Shown here: positions 34,556 to 43,544 of the stretch, piece after piece
Layout of the letters: every line of letters begins with the position of its first letter
Numbering within the stretch: position 1 is the stretch's first letter
DNA from: Bin87 sp965222895
GTDB taxonomy: Bacteria; Chloroflexota; Dehalococcoidia; Lucifugimonadales; UBA3495
Assembly: GCA_965222895.1 (NCBI GenBank)
Contig: CBDCVB010000002.1
Coordinates: 2,046,001-2,110,000 of the forward strand
Direction: 5' to 3'
DNA: 64,000 nt
The notes under the pieces: model-generated
The model's input: only the letters and a program-made list of their open reading frames with translations
The model's database searches: none
What the model was told of the DNA's origin: nothing
Translations under genes and position numbers: made by a program

Positions 34556-35224
34556 GTGCGTTGGGTCGATCGCGGAGCCGCGCCCGACGGCGTTGACACC
34601 CACGGCCGGCAATTTACGCAAGGTTGGATTGACCATTTTAACAACCGAAGCGGTCGGCCGACTGATTATTTCTGGAGCCAGTTCCGGCCAGAGTTAGGCA
34701 GACGATTTAGCAACAATTGCGGCTACTGCGAGCGGGAATGCGATACAGAAGCGGAGGTAGGTGGGCGTACCCCAACCGTAGATCACTTCGTCCCGCTAAA
34801 CTACGCTCCGGAACGCGCCTACGACTGGTCAAACTGGGTATTCGGTTGCCAAAGATGCAACGGAGAATACAAGCAGGGCAAATGGCCTGACGTCGGATTC
34901 GTCGATCCCTGCGCCGATGGTGCAACGGACAGGCCGGATCAATACTTCGACTACCGCCAGGAAACCGGCGAGATTGCCGCCAAGCCAGGCCTAACGGAAC
35001 AACGGCGCCAGCGAGCCAATGCGACCATCACGGACATGGGCTTGAATGAGTTGGACATCCGCTTCTATCGGTTTGACTGGATCAGGACGCTGCGCGAAGA
35101 CCTCATGTCGCTCCCAATATCCGACCGGCAAGCGCTCGTAGAATTTTACGTCCAGGAACCCGTCGAATTTGCCGGCATTACCGCGATGTTTGCGGAGCAA
35201 CTCCGCCAAGCCGGCGAATTGTAA
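34556..35224 (+). CDS. ptuB: HNH nuclease, Septu-like PtuB
   Basis: A 222-residue HNH-type nuclease with two zinc-ligand pairs (CGYC at 55-58 and CQRC at 98-101) around PTVDHFVPLN with His77, and WSNWVFGC, typical of the TIGR02646-like HNH proteins found with AAA+ ATPases in Septu and some retrons. GTG 34556 starts 6 bases after the ptuA-like stop. No ATG start fits better. It ends at base 35224, directly against the end of convergent larC at 35225. No reverse transcriptase is nearby, so this is not a retron in this window. A defence role is inferred from the ATPase neighbour. Confidence 0.8.
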   Translation: MRWVDRGAAPDGVDTHGRQFTQGWIDHFNNRSGRPTDYFWSQFRPELGRRFSNNCGYCERECDTEAEVGGRTPTVDHFVPLNYAPERAYDWSNWVFGCQRCNGEYKQGKWPDVGFVDPCADGATDRPDQYFDYRQETGEIAAKPGLTEQRRQRANATITDMGLNELDIRFYRFDWIRTLREDLMSLPISDRQALVEFYVQEPVEFAGITAMFAEQLRQAGEL

Positions 35225-36439
35225 TCATTCGCGGTCGGCAACTGCCCCCACAACCTCCCCCCAACTCACCCCCCGCTCCCGGGCCGCCTGCGCTACATCC
35301 TCGTACTCCGGCGACGCGCTTACCATCTCCCCGCCCAGCCATTTGCGCTTGACTCTTATCGGCCCGTACTCCGTCTCCACCGTTACCACGTCCCGCTCCG
35401 CCACATAGCGACCCACCGGACGCACCCGCACTCCCAGAGTAGGGGTGTGGCGCAGGAATACCTCCGCCATCTCTGACTCCAGCGCCGACGGAGCCAGCGC
35501 CGACAGCAGCACGCCCGGGCGGTTCTTCTTCATTTGTATCGGCGTGTGCCACACGTCCAGGGCGCCGGCCTCAAACAGCATTTCCATCGCAAAACCCAGC
35601 TGCTCCCCGGTGGCGTCGTCCAGGTTAGTTTCCAGCAGGATTATGTTGTCCTGCCAGCGGGCCAGGGGCGGTTTGCGGTCGCCGTCCGGGTTAGTTTGCA
35701 GGTCAGCGCTGGCCGCTTCGCCGAGCCACAGCCGCACCACGTTGGGGAAGGCCGCCGGATCTTTGCCGCCGATGCCAACGCCGATCCGGTCCAGGGTCAT
35801 GGCCGGCTGGCGAAACTCGGCCAGCGATGCAATCAGGGCCGCGCCGGTCGGCGTGGTCAACTCCCCCACACCGGCATAGATGGGTCGTTCCGGCGCGATT
35901 GGCGACCTTGACGCCGCGATGATTTCCAGCGTGGCCGGCGCCGGGTTGCTGTATCCGCCGGGACGCCTTGGGCCTGTTGCCTCTCCCAGCACCAGCGGCG
36001 ACGCGTACACCTTGTCAACGCTCAGGTGCTCCAGACCTGCCACCACGCCGACCACATCCACCAGCGTGTCAGCGGTGCCCAGCTCGTCCAGATGGATGGC
36101 GTCGCGGTCGTGGCCGTGCACCCGCGCCTCGGCATCGAACAAGGAGTTCAGCACCGATGTTGACCCGGCACGCACGCGCTCCGACAACCCCTCGGCGTGG
36201 GCAACGGCGTCCAGCATCTCGTGCGGGGTATACCGCCGGGCCGCCGACACATCCACCAATGCCCTCGTGCCCCTGACTTCGCAGCGCACATCGGGTTTCG
36301 ACCCCAATTCCACGCCCGAAATTCCCAGCGCCGCCACAACGTTTTCGATGACCGAAACCGCGACATCGCTGTCCAGCAACGCCCCCAGCAGCATATCGCC
36401 GCTGGCGCCTCCAACAGACTGGATGTAGGCGGCTTTCAT
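35225..36439 (-). CDS. larC: Nickel pincer cofactor biosynthesis protein LarC
   Basis: A 404-residue LarC (DUF111) which inserts nickel into the pyridinium bis-thiocarboxylate to make the nickel-pincer cofactor of lactate racemase. The motifs are GGASGDMLLGALLD, HLDELGTADTLVDVVG, YSNPAPATLEII, VGELTTPTGAALIA, ETNLDDATGEQLG and KKNRPGVLLS. It is encoded as a single uninterrupted frame, unlike LarC in some lactobacilli, where two frames are joined by frameshifting. larE lies 2.2 kb upstream on the same strand, separated by a UvrD-like gene. No LarA or LarB is in the window. Confidence 0.95.
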   Translation of the reverse strand: MKAAYIQSVGGASGDMLLGALLDSDVAVSVIENVVAALGISGVELGSKPDVRCEVRGTRALVDVSAARRYTPHEMLDAVAHAEGLSERVRAGSTSVLNSLFDAEARVHGHDRDAIHLDELGTADTLVDVVGVVAGLEHLSVDKVYASPLVLGEATGPRRPGGYSNPAPATLEIIAASRSPIAPERPIYAGVGELTTPTGAALIASLAEFRQPAMTLDRIGVGIGGKDPAAFPNVVRLWLGEAASADLQTNPDGDRKPPLARWQDNIILLETNLDDATGEQLGFAMEMLFEAGALDVWHTPIQMKKNRPGVLLSALAPSALESEMAEVFLRHTPTLGVRVRPVGRYVAERDVVTVETEYGPIRVKRKWLGGEMVSASPEYEDVAQAARERGVSWGEVVGAVADRE

Positions 36440-36451
36440 AAGGATGCTGAT

Positions 36452-38566
36452 TTAGGCAACGGGCAATCCCAACTCACTGATGTACGGCGAAACAACCGAC
36501 TTGTCGCTTCCCATACGGTCATTGATGAGCATTACGATTCGTTCGCGTGCTCGTGTAAAAGCCACGTAGAAGACCCTACGTTCTGCTTCCAACTCCGCTT
36601 TGGTCTTAGCATTTTTATTAGGCCAGATGCCATCAACTACATCCAATAGGACAACTGTGTTGAATTCTTTGCCCTTTGCTCGCAGAGCGGTCATCAGGTG
36701 CACGGGGCGTTTCCAAAGGTCATTTGTGGAATGCCCTCGTTCTTCATCGCTGAACGGCGGAGTATATACCAGCTGCTCTTTGGCCCGCTCGATATCCTCA
36801 ACGAATCTGTCATAGTCGTCTCCATAGGAGGAGGCAAACTCGGCCAAGTAGAAGAACGGTGGATCAGTGTAAAAAATGTCGTCCTCCGCTTTGCCCAAGT
36901 CAAACTGCAACCCTTCGAAGTCCCCACCAAGGGCTAGCAGGGTATCCCGCACAGTACCTACGGCCACAAATTCTCTAATCGCATTCACCATTGTCATGCT
37001 CATCTGGCCGTCAGTGTTACTACCTTTCAAGTTGCCACGATAGTCCGAGAGCGTGTCAATAGCAGATTCGACAGAAGCCGGACGTGACGTCAGCAGGTGC
37101 TTACGCACACTCTCCTTATCCGCTTTACTCAATGGGTAACGTTTGACCAGGTCGCACAATTGCAGAACATCTGCCACAACCTGCGACGTCCGCTGCCGTG
37201 ACGATGCGCCAGTTTTAATCTCGATGAGGCTGAGGAGACGGTCAAACGTTTCGCTGAGGAACACCGAAAGATCTTCCGCGGCACAGAAGGAGATACCGCG
37301 CGACGCAAAATGGACCTGGTACGGGATGATTTGGCTTCGTTTCCGGCCGACGATGGCTACTTGGGCTGGGCTTGTCCCCTCCGCAATGGAATCTTCAATA
37401 ACACTACAGACGTAGTCTAGAGCGTTTGAAAGGTCTAAGGTATGTTTGACTTCAATGATCGCGTTCTGCTTTGAGAATGCGGTCATGCGCTTTTCGATCC
37501 TACGCTGATTGTGTTCTATCAGCCGTTTCGAATACGCGACGATGTTGGTCGGAGAGCGATAGTTCACGTCCAGTATATGCGTCTCAAATGGTGCGTCAAA
37601 GAACTTGCCGGGGTTTAACACGTACTCTGGGGTTGCCCCTCGCCACTCGAATATCGCTTGGTCATCGTCTCCCGCTACCGTTAGCGTAGCGCGGTTCCGC
37701 TGTACTATCGCCTTGACGAGGTTTAAATCCAACGGGTTAATGTCCTGAAATTCATCCACGAATACGTGCGTGTAGCGGGCCGCACCCGAGAGAAGACTCC
37801 TTTCCTCCAGCTTCTGACGTTCGTCCAGGTAGGCGAAATATTTTTGGTCTTCCAGCGTGAAAGTCGCATTGCCGATAAGTTGTTCAGCAGCATCGCTCCA
37901 GAAACGGAAAAATGCCTGATAGACTTCCTCCCTGCCGGCTTTTGGCACCTCCGAACCGCCTGCAGTGAACTTGGTCTCAAGTACGCCAAGCTTGGTTAGC
38001 TCGTTGAACTGCTCCTCCATACGCCACGTCAGGCTTTGGCTTTCAAGGTAGTCAAGATGTTGACCAAACAAATCATAGTCAGTGTGTCTCTGATGGTCAA
38101 ATCCCAATGATTTGAACGTGTCTATCACGTTCATAAGCATCCGAGGTGCATAATTCTTTCTCTTTTCGATAGCACTCTTAATACGCTCGTGCTGCTGCCA
38201 AATAGGTTGGAGCTGGTTCAACACCGTGAAATGATATTGATCTTTCGTGGTGATAAGACGCGGACTGAACGCCACCGTTTTGACACGACGGAATCCCCAA
38301 GAGTTCAAGGTTGCAATGTCCGTCACGTCTCGAAGAACCGCGAACCGGTCGTCCTCGTTTAGTCGGGACTGCAGTTCGTCCCTTGCTGCGCGGGTGAAAG
38401 CGACAACGAGGGACCGCGGACGACTCTGACCACCCTGCTGGGCCAAGTGAAGACAACGGTGCAAAATGGACAATGTCTTACCGCACCCAGCCGGGGCGAG
38501 CAATCGAATGTTGCCGGCCGGCGCCTCGCAAAATGCTGTCTGTGCTTCGTTGAGTTGCGCGGTCAT
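36452..38566 (-). CDS. UvrD/Rep-family superfamily 1 DNA helicase
   Basis: A 704-residue SF1A helicase. Q and Walker A motifs are LNEAQTAFCEAP and APAGCGKTLSI; Ia is VVAFTRAARDEL; Walker B is VFVDEFQDINP; motif III is VAGDDDQAIFEWRGA; the last motifs are HLMTALRAKGKEF and YVAFTRARERI. GGGAG lies 6 bases before ATG 38566. It stands between larC (12 bases downstream) and larE (69 bases upstream), so it splits a cofactor operon. Its base composition is more A/T-rich than its neighbours. As a stand-alone helicase next to a Septu-like pair it may belong to a defence module, but the housekeeping alternative is repair. Confidence 0.88.
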   Translation of the reverse strand: MTAQLNEAQTAFCEAPAGNIRLLAPAGCGKTLSILHRCLHLAQQGGQSRPRSLVVAFTRAARDELQSRLNEDDRFAVLRDVTDIATLNSWGFRRVKTVAFSPRLITTKDQYHFTVLNQLQPIWQQHERIKSAIEKRKNYAPRMLMNVIDTFKSLGFDHQRHTDYDLFGQHLDYLESQSLTWRMEEQFNELTKLGVLETKFTAGGSEVPKAGREEVYQAFFRFWSDAAEQLIGNATFTLEDQKYFAYLDERQKLEERSLLSGAARYTHVFVDEFQDINPLDLNLVKAIVQRNRATLTVAGDDDQAIFEWRGATPEYVLNPGKFFDAPFETHILDVNYRSPTNIVAYSKRLIEHNQRRIEKRMTAFSKQNAIIEVKHTLDLSNALDYVCSVIEDSIAEGTSPAQVAIVGRKRSQIIPYQVHFASRGISFCAAEDLSVFLSETFDRLLSLIEIKTGASSRQRTSQVVADVLQLCDLVKRYPLSKADKESVRKHLLTSRPASVESAIDTLSDYRGNLKGSNTDGQMSMTMVNAIREFVAVGTVRDTLLALGGDFEGLQFDLGKAEDDIFYTDPPFFYLAEFASSYGDDYDRFVEDIERAKEQLVYTPPFSDEERGHSTNDLWKRPVHLMTALRAKGKEFNTVVLLDVVDGIWPNKNAKTKAELEAERRVFYVAFTRARERIVMLINDRMGSDKSVVSPYISELGLPVA

Positions 38567-38635
38567 GGCTATCTCCCAACCAGTTTACCTCTCGTTATGC
38601 TAATCGACCGCACACCGTCGGTCAAATGCTCCTTA

Positions 38636-39466
38636 TCATGTTGCAACGGGCAGCGACAGCACGTCGTTCAGGCTGCCCGAACGCAAGCCGCTCAGGTCCA
38701 GCGACACCCACAGGTATCCCAGCGTCTTCAGGCGGCGCACGATCTCATCGCGCTGCTCGAAGGCCAACGCCATTTCGTGCTCGCCAACTTCCACACGACA
38801 CAACCGGTCATGATGCCGGGCGCGCACCTCTCGCAAACCCAGCTCCCGCAGCGCATCTTCGGCGGCCTCGATGCGTCCCAGCGACTCTATCGTAACCGGC
38901 GTTCCATACGGTATCCGCGACGACAGGCAGGGCTGGGCCGGCTTATCCCAGAGCGGCACACCCAGCCACCGGGCCGCCTCGCGCACCTGCGCCTTGTCCA
39001 TATCGGCTTCGACCATAGGACTGCGGACGCTGTGCTCGGCGGCAGCGGTCATGCCGGGTCGATAGTCGCCCAGGTCGTCGGTGTTGGCGCCGTTCGCAAT
39101 CCAGGTGATGCCGGCATCGGCGGCAACGACGGCCAGCTGGTCGTACAGCTCGGTTTTGCAGAAGTAACACCGCATCGGCGTGTTGGCGACGTAACCGTCC
39201 CGTTCCAGCTCATCGGTGCGGATCACACGGTGATTGATGCCGAATTCGGTTGCCACCCGCTCGGCGTCGCCAAGGTCGCGGGCGGCCAGGGCCGGCGAAA
39301 TGGCGGTTACTGCCAGCGCCCGGTCGCCCAGGACACGATTCGCCGCAACTGCCAGCAGGGCGCTGTCCACGCCACCGGAAAACGCGACAACCAGAGACCC
39401 CATCTCGATGAGGATTGTCTCGAGCCGACGCAGGCTGTCGGGTTGGTTTGCGTTTGGTTGTGTCAT
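38636..39466 (-). CDS. larE: ATP-dependent sacrificial sulfur transferase LarE
   Basis: A 276-residue PP-loop protein of the LarE family, which donates its own cysteine sulfur to make the pincer thiocarboxylates. The PP-loop is AFSGGVDSALL near residue 28; TPMRCYFCKTELYD, GANTDDLGDYRPG and the sacrificial Cys in KPAQPCLSSRIPYG (Cys180) are present. The exact N-terminus is uncertain, since a Met also lies at residue 22. With larC it gives two of the three cofactor enzymes, but LarB (the carboxylase) is not in this window. Three tandem 14-bp units lie in the divergent gap ahead of it. Confidence 0.94.
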   Translation of the reverse strand: MTQPNANQPDSLRRLETILIEMGSLVVAFSGGVDSALLAVAANRVLGDRALAVTAISPALAARDLGDAERVATEFGINHRVIRTDELERDGYVANTPMRCYFCKTELYDQLAVVAADAGITWIANGANTDDLGDYRPGMTAAAEHSVRSPMVEADMDKAQVREAARWLGVPLWDKPAQPCLSSRIPYGTPVTIESLGRIEAAEDALRELGLREVRARHHDRLCRVEVGEHEMALAFEQRDEIVRRLKTLGYLWVSLDLSGLRSGSLNDVLSLPVAT

Positions 39467-39510
39467 ACTATCGCCGTTTTACGTCTGGACAACGCGGTGC
39501 CGGGTTCATT

Positions 39511-39552
39511 CTACTACAATCGCGCTACTGCAATCGCGTTACTACACTCGCG
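39511..39552. repeat. Three tandem 14-bp units
   Basis: CTACTACAATCGCG, CTACTGCAATCGCG and TTACTACACTCGCG stand in tandem at 39511, 39525 and 39539. They lie in the gap between larE and the VOC gene. The first unit contains a TACAAT -10-like box 57 bases before the VOC start. Confidence 0.93.
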
Positions 39553-39576
39553 CCGGTGAACTTGAAGAGGGTTACG

Positions 39577-39951
39577 ATGACGGTACAATCAATCAGCGCC
39601 ATCACGCTGGCCGTGCGGGACATGGCGCGCTCCGTCGCCTTTTATCACCAGGGCGCCGGCATCCCCATCCTGTATGGCGGCCCCGACGCTGGCTTCACGT
39701 CCCTGAGCATCGGCGACGGCTACCTGAACCTCATCCTCGCCCACGACGCCGACGTGAACTGGTGGGGCCGCTGCATCCTGTACGTGGATGACGTTGACGC
39801 TCACCATCGTGGCATGATTGATGCCGGCTACACCCCTGATGGGCCGCCCGCGGATGCCCCGTGGCGGGAACGCTACTATCACATCACCGACCCAGACGGC
39901 CACGAAATCAGCTTTGCGCGTCCACTGTCCGGCGCCGCCAGGCACGGATAA
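39577..39951 (+). CDS. VOC superfamily (glyoxalase/dioxygenase fold) protein
   Basis: A 124-residue vicinal oxygen chelate domain protein. It reads TLAVRDMARSVAFYHQGAGI, then LSIGDGYLNLILAHD with a metal-ligand-like stretch, CILYVDDVDAHHRGMIDAGY, and the final HITDPDGHEISFAR with the second ligand Glu. GAAGAGG lies 6 bases before ATG 39577, so the long frame from 39415 is rejected. Members include glyoxalase I, dioxygenases and resistance proteins; the substrate is not known. Confidence 0.9.
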   Translation: MTVQSISAITLAVRDMARSVAFYHQGAGIPILYGGPDAGFTSLSIGDGYLNLILAHDADVNWWGRCILYVDDVDAHHRGMIDAGYTPDGPPADAPWRERYYHITDPDGHEISFARPLSGAARHG

Positions 39952-39966
39952 TGGGCCGGCAGCGCC

Positions 39967-40473
39967 TCACAAATCCAGCGCGTAAAGGTGCAGCGACAGG
40001 CTGGTATGAGGGAAGGCGTGGTCTTCAATCTCGCTGTAGCCTCGGCTGGCCAGAAAGCTCATCGCCGCCGTGAGATGATTCGCCGTCCACACCGTCGTCC
40101 GTGCGTAACCGGCAGCGCGGGCAAATTATTCCGCCTGATCCAGCAATTGCGATGCAATGCCCATTCTACGAGCATTGCGGTCCACAGCCAGCCGGCGAAT
40201 TTCCGCTTCCTCATCGCTGCGCCGGTATACACCGACGCACCCAACGGGTTCGCCCGCGTGTTCGGCAATCCGGAAGTTGCTCCCTCGCCGTTGGACGTAG
40301 CTCTGCTGGATGTCAGCGAGGTCCCGCGTGATAGCGCCATCGACAAACTCGTGAAAACCGGCCCGGTCTGCTTCGGTTTGCAGGTAACTCTCCACAAAAT
40401 CTTCCTGACCGTGCCGGAACAAACCGCGGGCCGCTGCACCGTCGGCCGGCTGGAATTGTCGAAGGGAGATCAT
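39967..40473 (-). pseudogene. GNAT acetyltransferase with an in-frame stop
   Basis: The frame encodes a GNAT fold: MISLRQFQPADGAAARGLF, GEPVGCVGVYRR, and the acetyl-CoA site AVDRNARRMGIASQLLDQAE. A TAA at 40126-40128 then interrupts it. The same frame continues for 53 codons with a normal GNAT end (FARAAGYARTTVWTANH, AMSFLASRGYSEIED, SLHLYALDL) to TGA at 39967. Restored length is 168 residues, normal for the family. A single base change (for example GAA or CAA to TAA) explains it. No frameshift is needed. Confidence 0.88.
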
Positions 40474-40509
40474 GCGTCGAGCGCCGTTGGCGATGGTCGC
40501 ATACCAGCA

Positions 40510-41601
40510 TCACGTATTGATGAGGAAGTTGATGATGTCGCCATCGCGCACCGGATACAACTTGCCCTCAGAGCGCAGCACGCCGTCCTTGCGACCTTGC
40601 GCCATTGAGCCGCACGCGTAGAAATCATCGTAGGCGATAACCTCCGCCCGGATGAAGCCCCGCGTGAAGTCGGTATGTATCACACCGGCGGCATCTACGG
40701 CCGGCATCCCCTGCGGCACGCTCCAGGCGCGCACCTCGTCTTCCCCGACGGTGAGGAATGATGCTAGCCCCAGCGTGTCGTAACTGGCGCGAACCACCTG
40801 GGACGTGGCAGACTCGCCCAGGCCCAGGTCAGTACGAAACTCATCGGCCTCGTCGGCATCCATCAAACCCAGTTCCGCCTCAACCCGTGCGCTGATACTC
40901 ACCTCCCCTACTCCGCGCACCAGGTTGGCGTCAATGTCCATGTCGGAGCTATGCAACTCGTCGGCGCCCTCGTCGATGTTGAAAACCGCAATCACCGCTT
41001 TGTCCGTCAGCAACTGGTAGTGCACCAGAAACGCCCGCTCGGAGTCCGTCAGGTTCTGCAACCGCATCGGCGTCCCGTCATCCAGCGCCCGGCGCGCTTT
41101 GGCCACGGCTTCTTGATGTCGCACCACCATTGCGCGCTCGGCGGGTTTGGTCTTCAATACCTGGTCGGCCAGGCGTCGCGAGGCTCGCTCCAGTACTTCC
41201 AGGTCGGCGAACATCAGCTCGCCCAGCATGGTTTCCAAGTCAGCAGCCGGGTTCACTTCGCCATTTGGGTGTGGGACGGCATCATTGTTGAACGCGCGCA
41301 CCACCACTAAGAAAGCCGTGGCCGATTGCAGCACGTTGCGATAGCGTCCGCTGATGCCCTGCGACTTGGCCATAGACTCCGGGCCGGGCAAATCAGAGTA
41401 GCGAATCTCGGCGGGCACTACTTTACGAGGTCGGTATATGCCGGCCAGGTAGTCGAGGCGCTCATCGGGCACCTTGACCACACCGAGGTGCATCTCAGTA
41501 GCCGATCCGGCCGCTCCGCTGGCATCCGATTTGCCCAGCGTCAGGGCGTTGAAAAGGGTGGTCTTGCCGGATTGAGGCAGACCGACGATTACGATGTCCA
41601 T
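40510..41601 (-). CDS. ychF: YchF-like GTPase/ATPase (DUF933 domain)
   Basis: A 363-residue Obg-related P-loop protein, the usual length of YchF. Motifs are VGLPQSGKTTLFNALT, YSDLPGPESMAKSQG for the G3 region, VFNIDEG in place of NKxD, and the C-terminal TGS-like/DUF933 part with VRAWSVPQGMPAVDAAGVIHTDFTRGFIRAEVI and GDIINFLI. YchF binds ATP over GTP in many bacteria and associates with ribosomes; the altered NIDE motif agrees. It follows the GNAT pseudogene by 36 bases. Confidence 0.87.
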   Translation of the reverse strand: MDIVIVGLPQSGKTTLFNALTLGKSDASGAAGSATEMHLGVVKVPDERLDYLAGIYRPRKVVPAEIRYSDLPGPESMAKSQGISGRYRNVLQSATAFLVVVRAFNNDAVPHPNGEVNPAADLETMLGELMFADLEVLERASRRLADQVLKTKPAERAMVVRHQEAVAKARRALDDGTPMRLQNLTDSERAFLVHYQLLTDKAVIAVFNIDEGADELHSSDMDIDANLVRGVGEVSISARVEAELGLMDADEADEFRTDLGLGESATSQVVRASYDTLGLASFLTVGEDEVRAWSVPQGMPAVDAAGVIHTDFTRGFIRAEVIAYDDFYACGSMAQGRKDGVLRSEGKLYPVRDGDIINFLINT

Positions 41602-41713
41602 AGGTGAAATGCAGGTGGTAACTTAGTAATGCAGAAATCTGACAAAATGAGACCCCGGCGTCGGCTATAGACAACCGGGGCAGCAATGTTGCCCAACTGG
41701 CTAAACAATGGCA

Positions 41714-42106
41714 TCAGGAATTATTGTCGGATGCGCCGCGCAGGAGCTTTACGTCTTCAGGGGTCAACGTTATGGAACCCCCGCCTTTCGACCGGGCCGC
41801 TAACCGCTCCAAAGCTTCATTTACGCGCTTGCGTTCCTCCTTTCGGCCCTCCTGTCGACCCTGTTCTTTCAATTTTCTCACCGCATCCGGAATCAGCAGT
41901 ACCATACGACCTGTTACCTCCAAGAGAATCGCCACCAGCAAGGCGGAACCCGCCGCTACGCCAAAAATCGCCGCCAGCGGGTAGACAGCATCTTTCCCCT
42001 GCTCGTGCAACGGCTGGTATTTCCATATGCCAAATCCTACGCAGACAACATAAACCAGGTAATAAGCTATCCAGTATTCTTCCGCGATGCTCTTTACCCG
42101 TCCCAT
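41714..42106 (-). CDS. Membrane protein with charged cytoplasmic tail, unknown
   Basis: A 130-residue protein with a short basic start, two membrane segments (about YYLVYVVCVGFGIW and AAIFGVAAGSALLVAILLE) and a long charged tail rich in Glu, Arg and Lys (KEQGRQEGRKEERKRVNEAL) that may form a coiled coil. It ends LTPEDVKLLRG. No family is recognised. The frame is conserved in pattern only. It lies between the YchF-like and thiolase genes on the same strand. Confidence 0.55.
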   Translation of the reverse strand: MGRVKSIAEEYWIAYYLVYVVCVGFGIWKYQPLHEQGKDAVYPLAAIFGVAAGSALLVAILLEVTGRMVLLIPDAVRKLKEQGRQEGRKEERKRVNEALERLAARSKGGGSITLTPEDVKLLRGASDNNS

Positions 42107-42136
42107 TGTACTACAATCGCCGGACTTGTTATTGCC

Positions 42137-43312
42137 CTAGCCGGTAGCCAACACCACCGTTCCAGTGGATGACAGCGAACCTCCGGTGCCGTTCACAATG
42201 CTGGCCGCCGCCGCCAGATCCGTCGAACCCTGGCGGTACACCTGTCGTTCGCCACATTCGTTGCGCATTTGCCGCACCGCTTCCACCAGCAGGAAACTGC
42301 CGTACATTCCAGGGTGGCTGTAGGACAACCCGCCACCGTTGGTATTCAGCGCAAATTCCCCACCCGGCGCAGTGCGTTGGTTGGCGACGAAATCGGGGCC
42401 TTCGCCGGGGCCGCAGAACCCCAACCCTTCCAGGGTAACCAGCGTCGTGTAGGTGAAGGAGTCGTAGATCATCGTCAGGTCGATGTCGCTATGGGTCAAG
42501 CCGGCGCGCTCCAGCGACAGCGGGCCGGTTTCCCGCGACCAGGTTGACGTGTGGTTGGGCATGAAGCTAATCAGGTTGTGGTCGTGGCCTTCCGCGGCGC
42601 CCAACACCCACACCGGCGCCTTGTTGCAGTCGCGGGCCTTTTCGGCCGTCGTAACGATGATGGCTGCGCCCGAATCCGTAACCAGGCAGCAGTCAAACAG
42701 GTGGAAAGGCCAGGCCACCCAGCGCGAATTGTGATATTCGTCGAACGACATCGGCGTGTCGTGCATGAACGCCATTGGGTTCAGATTAGCCCACTTGCGG
42801 GTGGAAACCGCGATCTCGGCCAGGGCCTGGCGGGTGCGTTCCTCACCGTATTCGTGCATATACCGCGTGCAACCCATGGCATAGTTGATCGGCTGACCAA
42901 TCATCCCGTAGGGTATCTCGTACTGAGCCACCGGCAGGTTGCGATCCGGCGGAACCGGCACCCGCGTCGAACGCCCCGCCTGCCCATGGGTGATGAGCAC
43001 CGTATCGCAGTAACCGGCGCAGATCGCCGCCGCTGCGTGCGCCACGTGGATTACGAATGACGACCCGCCCACCGAGGTATTGTCCGTGAACGACGGCTGC
43101 AGCCCGAAATACTCAGCGGTGGCCAGCGTGCTGAATCCGGCCGTCATCAGCCCGTTGATGTCCGACATCCGCAATCCGGCATCCGCCAGCGCGTTGTGCG
43201 CCGCTTCAGCATGGTGTTGCAATGACGATTTGTTGGGCACGTTACCCATCACGTCGGATTCTGCAACCCCAACAATGGCGATTTCCCGTTGTCCTGACCC
43301 GGTGCTGACCAT
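42137..43312 (-). CDS. Thiolase family protein (SCP-x/lipid-transfer type)
   Basis: A 391-residue thiolase-fold protein of the SCP-x-like type. It opens GQREIAIVGVAESD and continues with NTSVGGSSFVIHVAHAAAAI at the position where classical thiolases carry their nucleophilic Cys; here Ser/Gly occupy it, as in many members that are non-classical. The C-terminal NTNGGGLSYSHPGMYGSFLL contains the conserved HPG. A DUF35/OB-fold partner, usual next to such genes, is not seen. GGGAG lies 7 bases before ATG 43312. It could catalyse thiolysis of unusual acyl-CoAs or act as a degenerate partner. Confidence 0.85.
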   Translation of the reverse strand: MVSTGSGQREIAIVGVAESDVMGNVPNKSSLQHHAEAAHNALADAGLRMSDINGLMTAGFSTLATAEYFGLQPSFTDNTSVGGSSFVIHVAHAAAAICAGYCDTVLITHGQAGRSTRVPVPPDRNLPVAQYEIPYGMIGQPINYAMGCTRYMHEYGEERTRQALAEIAVSTRKWANLNPMAFMHDTPMSFDEYHNSRWVAWPFHLFDCCLVTDSGAAIIVTTAEKARDCNKAPVWVLGAAEGHDHNLISFMPNHTSTWSRETGPLSLERAGLTHSDIDLTMIYDSFTYTTLVTLEGLGFCGPGEGPDFVANQRTAPGGEFALNTNGGGLSYSHPGMYGSFLLVEAVRQMRNECGERQVYRQGSTDLAAAASIVNGTGGSLSSTGTVVLATG

Positions 43313-43392
43313 ATCCAATCTCCCAGTGGAACTCTTTGGCCGAACTGTCGTTTGGCTCAAAGATAGTACAACATTCACTGCTTCCCGACAAT

Positions 43393-43422
43393 CTACGGTG
43401 CCCCATCCTACGGTGCCCCATC
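43393..43422. repeat. Perfect tandem 15-bp duplication
   Basis: CTACGGTGCCCCATC occurs twice without a gap (43393-43407 and 43408-43422) in the divergent space between the thiolase and EVE genes. Confidence 0.95.
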
Positions 43423-43508
43423 ACAGGGCCTGTCGACTGTTCCCCGCGTCAACAGGCCGTAAGGCCAACCGCGGCTATGCTAAAATGCACCAACCGCCCG
43501 GTTTGAAA

Positions 43509-43533
43509 CCGTTAACATCCACCGTTAACATCC
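43509..43533. repeat. Tandem 13-bp duplication before the EVE gene
   Basis: CCGTTAACATCC is repeated at 43509 and 43522, 12 of the 13 positions being identical in each unit. It ends at the ribosome site of the EVE gene. Confidence 0.85.
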
Positions 43534-43544
43534 GGGGAATATGT

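Noticed and set aside
33249..35224. Retron with PtuAB effector
   Set aside because: No reverse transcriptase or msr/msd-like repeat is nearby.
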